NCBI RefSeq assembly: GCF_040273735.1
Contig: NZ_JBELZM010000002.1
Span: 310,001-374,000 of the forward strand
DNA from: Solibacillus sp040273735
GTDB lineage: Bacteria > Bacillota > Bacilli > Bacillales_A > Planococcaceae
DNA length: 64,000 nt
Reading direction: 5' to 3'
The notes under the pieces are model-generated. The model had not been told where the DNA came from. It searched no databases and was given only the letters and a program-made list of their open reading frames with translations. The position numbers and the translations under genes were made by a program. Positions 61,671-64,000 of this stretch are shown in pieces (position 1 is the stretch's first letter; the number at the start of each line of letters is the position of its first letter).

Positions 61671-62162
61671 ATGAAGGAAATCAATCAACTACAAAGGGCA
61701 ATTGATTTAAGGAGGGATGGGGAATTACTACAATCCAATCAACTATTATTGAGTTTAGTTGAACAACATCCGAACGAGGCCTATCTAAATTACCAGTGCG
61801 CATGGAGCTTCGATGTGCTTGGAAAAGAATCGAATGCTGTACCGTACTATGAAAAGGCAATTAAAGGTGATTTGAATGATGAAGATTTAGCAAATGCTTA
61901 TTTAGGTCTTGGCAGTACATACAGAACGCTAGGGGAATACGAAAATTCAAAACATACATTGGAAAATGGGCTGGAGATGTTTCCGCACAATTTAGCCATT
62001 CAAGTATTTTATGCGATGACATTGTTTAACTTGAAGGAGCATGAGCGTTCAATGGAACTTCTATTGAAAAATCTAGCAGCCACTTCGTCTGACCTGCAAA
62101 TTAAGAAATATAAGAACGCCATTACATTTTATAGTGATAAATTGAATGAAGTGTGGAAGTGA
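61671..62162 (+). CDS. TPR-repeat protein (163 aa)
   Basis: Cytosolic tetratricopeptide protein with about four repeats from residue 5 to 150 (YLNYQCAWSFDVLGKESNAV, ANAYLGLGSTYRTLGEYENS, AIQVFYAMTLFNLKEHERSM). Such proteins mediate protein contacts; the partner is unknown. AGGAGGACAAAAGT precedes the ATG. The next membrane-protein gene may be co-transcribed. Confidence 0.85.
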   Translation: MKEINQLQRAIDLRRDGELLQSNQLLLSLVEQHPNEAYLNYQCAWSFDVLGKESNAVPYYEKAIKGDLNDEDLANAYLGLGSTYRTLGEYENSKHTLENGLEMFPHNLAIQVFYAMTLFNLKEHERSMELLLKNLAATSSDLQIKKYKNAITFYSDKLNEVWK

Positions 62163-62194
62163 GTGATAAATTAATTTTGGGGTTTGCAGATGAT

Positions 62195-62548
62195 ATGATA
62201 ATAATATTTAAGATTGTAAACTACTTCATCTATACGGCGATGGTCAGCCTGATCGGCTACAGCTGTTATTTCTTATCGGTATTGTTTATCGGTTCGATGC
62301 TATTTACTGCAGCAGATGCTCCGCCGGGAGATATTTCAAATTCGGGCAGGTTGCTGACCATTGCTTTTAATGCTTTTGGAACTTTTATTGCGCTATTTAT
62401 ATACAGTGTTGTTCACTGGACCATCGCATGGTTTTTGAACATACCGTTTCCAAAGCGATTTATACTCATTTTGAATTTTATAATCATTAGTTTAGTCGTT
62501 GGTGCGTTAATTTTTAAATTCATTATTATCGACGGCAGTTATTTATAA
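62195..62548 (+). CDS. Hypothetical membrane protein (about 117 aa)
   Basis: Three hydrophobic segments (IYTAMVSLIGYSCYFLSVLF, AFGTFIALFIYSVVHWTIA, FIIISLVVGALIFKFIII). I do not recognise the family. The start is uncertain: ATG 62195 (MIIIFKIVNYF) has GGGG about 12 bases upstream, while GTG 62153 and GTG 62159 would overlap the TPR gene. It is convergent with the next gene, with no clear terminator between them. Confidence 0.65.
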   Translation: MIIIFKIVNYFIYTAMVSLIGYSCYFLSVLFIGSMLFTAADAPPGDISNSGRLLTIAFNAFGTFIALFIYSVVHWTIAWFLNIPFPKRFILILNFIIISLVVGALIFKFIIIDGSYL

Positions 62549-62550
62549 AA

Positions 62551-62937
62551 TTAATCCACCGCTCTAGAAAGATTGAATGCTGTTTGCTGTTTTTTCGGTT
62601 CCTTTTCATACGGATGTTTGTGCTCGGCAAACAGGAAGATTGCCCCAAGTTCTATGCCATGCCCATAATGGGCGGTTTCTTCAGGAGTTAAGTGCAAAAT
62701 TCGTAAACTCATTTCATACACATTTTTCCGTGTGACAAAGCTGATAAGCTGGTCGAGCCAGTTGCCGGCATGATGGACTTGAATGTCGGTGTACATTTTC
62801 AGTGATTGTAAAGGGTAGATATCTTTTGGAAACACATGGATTTCATGCTCGGAAAAACCGTGCCCTCTAATAATGTTCAGCTTTGTCATAGCTTCCTCAA
62901 CACTGTACACTAAAGCGATTTCACGTCGATACTCCAT
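62551..62937 (-). CDS. General stress protein, YflT-like domain
   Basis: Cytosolic protein of 128 residues. The N-terminal part (YSVEEAMTKLNIIRGHGFSEHEIHVFPKD) fits the YflT/GsiB-type stress protein fold, in which a short hairpin precedes a Gly-rich turn. The C-terminal tail is charged (EHKHPYEKEPKKQQ). AAGAGGTGATC lies before the ATG at 62937. YflT-type proteins are sigma-B controlled in B. subtilis; no sigma-B promoter is defined here. Confidence 0.65.
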   Translation of the reverse strand: MEYRREIALVYSVEEAMTKLNIIRGHGFSEHEIHVFPKDIYPLQSLKMYTDIQVHHAGNWLDQLISFVTRKNVYEMSLRILHLTPEETAHYGHGIELGAIFLFAEHKHPYEKEPKKQQTAFNLSRAVD

Positions 62938-63084
62938 ATGATCACCTCTTTTTTATTGTAATGGAATTTTTATTGAGATGGTAGTGAATGTAAGCGATCA
63001 TACATCAATACAATTTTAAAATGCAGAAAATTCGAAACTTATACAGTGCTTAATACGTAGAAGATGAAAAGGGAGGTTTTACTT

Positions 63085-63777
63085 TTGGGGAACTATTCCA
63101 TTCGCGATTTTGTCAACAAGACGCAGCAAGACCAGAATGAAAATGATTATTTTGAATTGGAAACCGATCGTGTACTCGAAGTGAATCTGAACGGGGAAGT
63201 ATGGTCAAAAATGGGCGCGATGATCGCCTATGTCGGTTCGATCAAATTTGAGCGTGAGCGCATGCTGGAGCATGGCGTGTCGAAAATGTTTAAGAAAGCA
63301 TTGACTGGCGAAGGTACGCAATTGATGAAGGCGAAAGGGAAAGGCCGGCTATATTTAGCAGATCAAGGAAAGAAAATCACAATTTTTGATTTGCAGAACG
63401 AAAGCCTGTGCGTGAACGGCAATGACCTGCTTGCATTTGAGCCATCGATCAATTGGGATATTCGACTTATGCGAAAAATGGCCGGTATGATGGCAGGTGG
63501 CTTATTCAATGTTATGCTGGACGGCAAAGGAAAAGTGGCGATTACAACCCATTTTGAGCCATTAACATTAATCGTTAAGTCGGGTGAAACAGTGTATACT
63601 GACCCTAATGCAACAGTCGCGTGGTCAGGTAATTTGAAGCCGGAGTTTGTAACGGATATTACGTTCAGAACACTCATTGGACGCGGCAGCAATGAATCTA
63701 TTCAAATGGCCTTTTCCGGTGATGGGTTTGTCATCATTCAGCCATTTGAAGAAGTGTATTTATCGTCTGAATCATAA
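63085..63777 (+). CDS. AIM24-family protein (DUF124)
   Basis: Beta-rich protein of about 230 residues of the AIM24/TRAP-like fold. Family segments are LEVNLNGEVWSKMGAMIAYVG, GRLYLADQGKKITIFDL and GETVYTDPNATVAWSGNL. Function is not established. I prefer TTG 63085 (MGNYSIRDF), eight bases after AAAAGGGAGG; an in-frame ATG at 63064 has no ribosome binding site. The partial ATPase gene follows by 30 bases and is probably co-transcribed. Confidence 0.8.
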   Translation: MGNYSIRDFVNKTQQDQNENDYFELETDRVLEVNLNGEVWSKMGAMIAYVGSIKFERERMLEHGVSKMFKKALTGEGTQLMKAKGKGRLYLADQGKKITIFDLQNESLCVNGNDLLAFEPSINWDIRLMRKMAGMMAGGLFNVMLDGKGKVAITTHFEPLTLIVKSGETVYTDPNATVAWSGNLKPEFVTDITFRTLIGRGSNESIQMAFSGDGFVIIQPFEEVYLSSES

Positions 63778-63807
63778 GGGCTGCGTTATAAAGTAAGGAG
63801 AATACAG

Positions 63808-64000
63808 ATGTTTTTAAAATCAGTCAAACTTAAGAAAGAACAAATAACGGATTATAGCAGATACCCCTTTTCGATTCCTTTTATTCGCCATATGGATGAA
63901 TTGGATGTGGATGCGCGGGTCACGTTTTTCGTCGGAGAAAACGGTGCGGGTAAATCAACATTACTCGAAGCCATTGCAGATCAGATCGGCTTCAATCCGG
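63808..64000 (+). CDS. AAA/ABC-type ATPase, N-terminal fragment (cut by window edge)
   Basis: 64 codons are visible: a lead-in strand (FLKSVKLKKEQITDYSRYPF), then VTFFVGENGAGKSTLLEAIA with an intact Walker A. This pattern is typical of stand-alone AAA-21/AAA-23 type ATPases with the ATP loop near the N-terminus. AAGTAAGGAG precedes the ATG. The rest is outside the window, so its role cannot be judged. Confidence 0.8.
   Translation, partial: MFLKSVKLKKEQITDYSRYPFSIPFIRHMDELDVDARVTFFVGENGAGKSTLLEAIADQIGFNP

Noticed and set aside
1..64000. CRISPR arrays, tRNA or rRNA genes, complete insertion sequences
   Set aside because: Reading the sequence for regular short repeats, cloverleaf arms, rRNA motifs and transposase frames gave no candidates in this window.

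Overview
The window is a low-GC Firmicutes chromosome segment. It is most likely from a spore-forming Planococcaceae species close to Solibacillus or Lysinibacillus. The evidence is gene order that follows the Bacillus subtilis yqhQ to yqjD region almost gene for gene, sporulation genes (spoIIIA, spoIVB, spo0A), strong GGAGG ribosome binding sites with frequent TTG and GTG starts, and a leucine dehydrogenase close to the Lysinibacillus sphaericus type. There are no tRNA, rRNA or CRISPR loci. Species identity is inferred.

Layout. 1-7.2 kb (mostly minus strand): a two-component pair whose kinase runs off the left edge, a CPBP membrane protease, a heterodimeric ABC exporter (YfiB/YfiC type) and YqhQ. 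7.3-15.5 kb: yqhR, the peptidase yqhT behind a structured leader, efp, a nitronate monooxygenase-like enzyme, a shortened spoIIIA operon (AC to AH, without AA and AB) and accBC. 15.6-23.7 kb: an insertion relative to B. subtilis, carrying cell-envelope genes (SLT-SH3-SLH protein, polysaccharide deacetylase, M23 peptidase, VanW lipoprotein), a purine permease and an MscS channel. 23.8-38.2 kb: yqhY, glpDFK, nusB, folD, xseAB, ispA, dxs, tlyA, argR and recN. 38.4-40.5 kb: spoIVB and spo0A. 40.4-42.6 kb: a decayed integrative element bounded by a 90-bp direct repeat of the spo0A 3' end. 43-61.4 kb: a FapA-like protein, a glycerophosphodiesterase, yqzF, the branched-chain keto-acid operon (bcd-lpdV-bkdAA-bkdAB-bkdB), methylmalonyl-CoA mutase (mutA-mutB-meaB), brxB, yqjA, a tiny Prli42-like gene, methylmalonyl-CoA epimerase and a propionyl-CoA carboxylase-type carboxyltransferase. 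61.5-64 kb: small TPR, membrane, YflT-like and AIM24 proteins and the start of an AAA ATPase.

How the genes work together. From bcd to the carboxyltransferase the genes form a catabolic route in which leucine, valine and isoleucine are deaminated and oxidatively decarboxylated to acyl-CoAs. Propionyl-CoA is then carboxylated, epimerised and rearranged to succinyl-CoA. A cre-like site before bcd suggests carbon catabolite control. A second group serves sporulation: Spo0A as master regulator, SpoIIIAC-AH as the mother cell to forespore channel, and SpoIVB as the forespore signalling protease. Several of these proteins are clearly shorter than in B. subtilis.

The most notable feature is the element scar at spo0A. 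The last 30 or so codons of spo0A recur about 1.24 kb downstream as a roughly 93 percent identical, frameshifted copy. Between the copies lie the N-terminal domain of a tyrosine recombinase broken by two stops and other decayed coding sequence. This looks like attL/attR of an element that integrated in the 3' end of spo0A and rebuilt the gene, and then was largely deleted.
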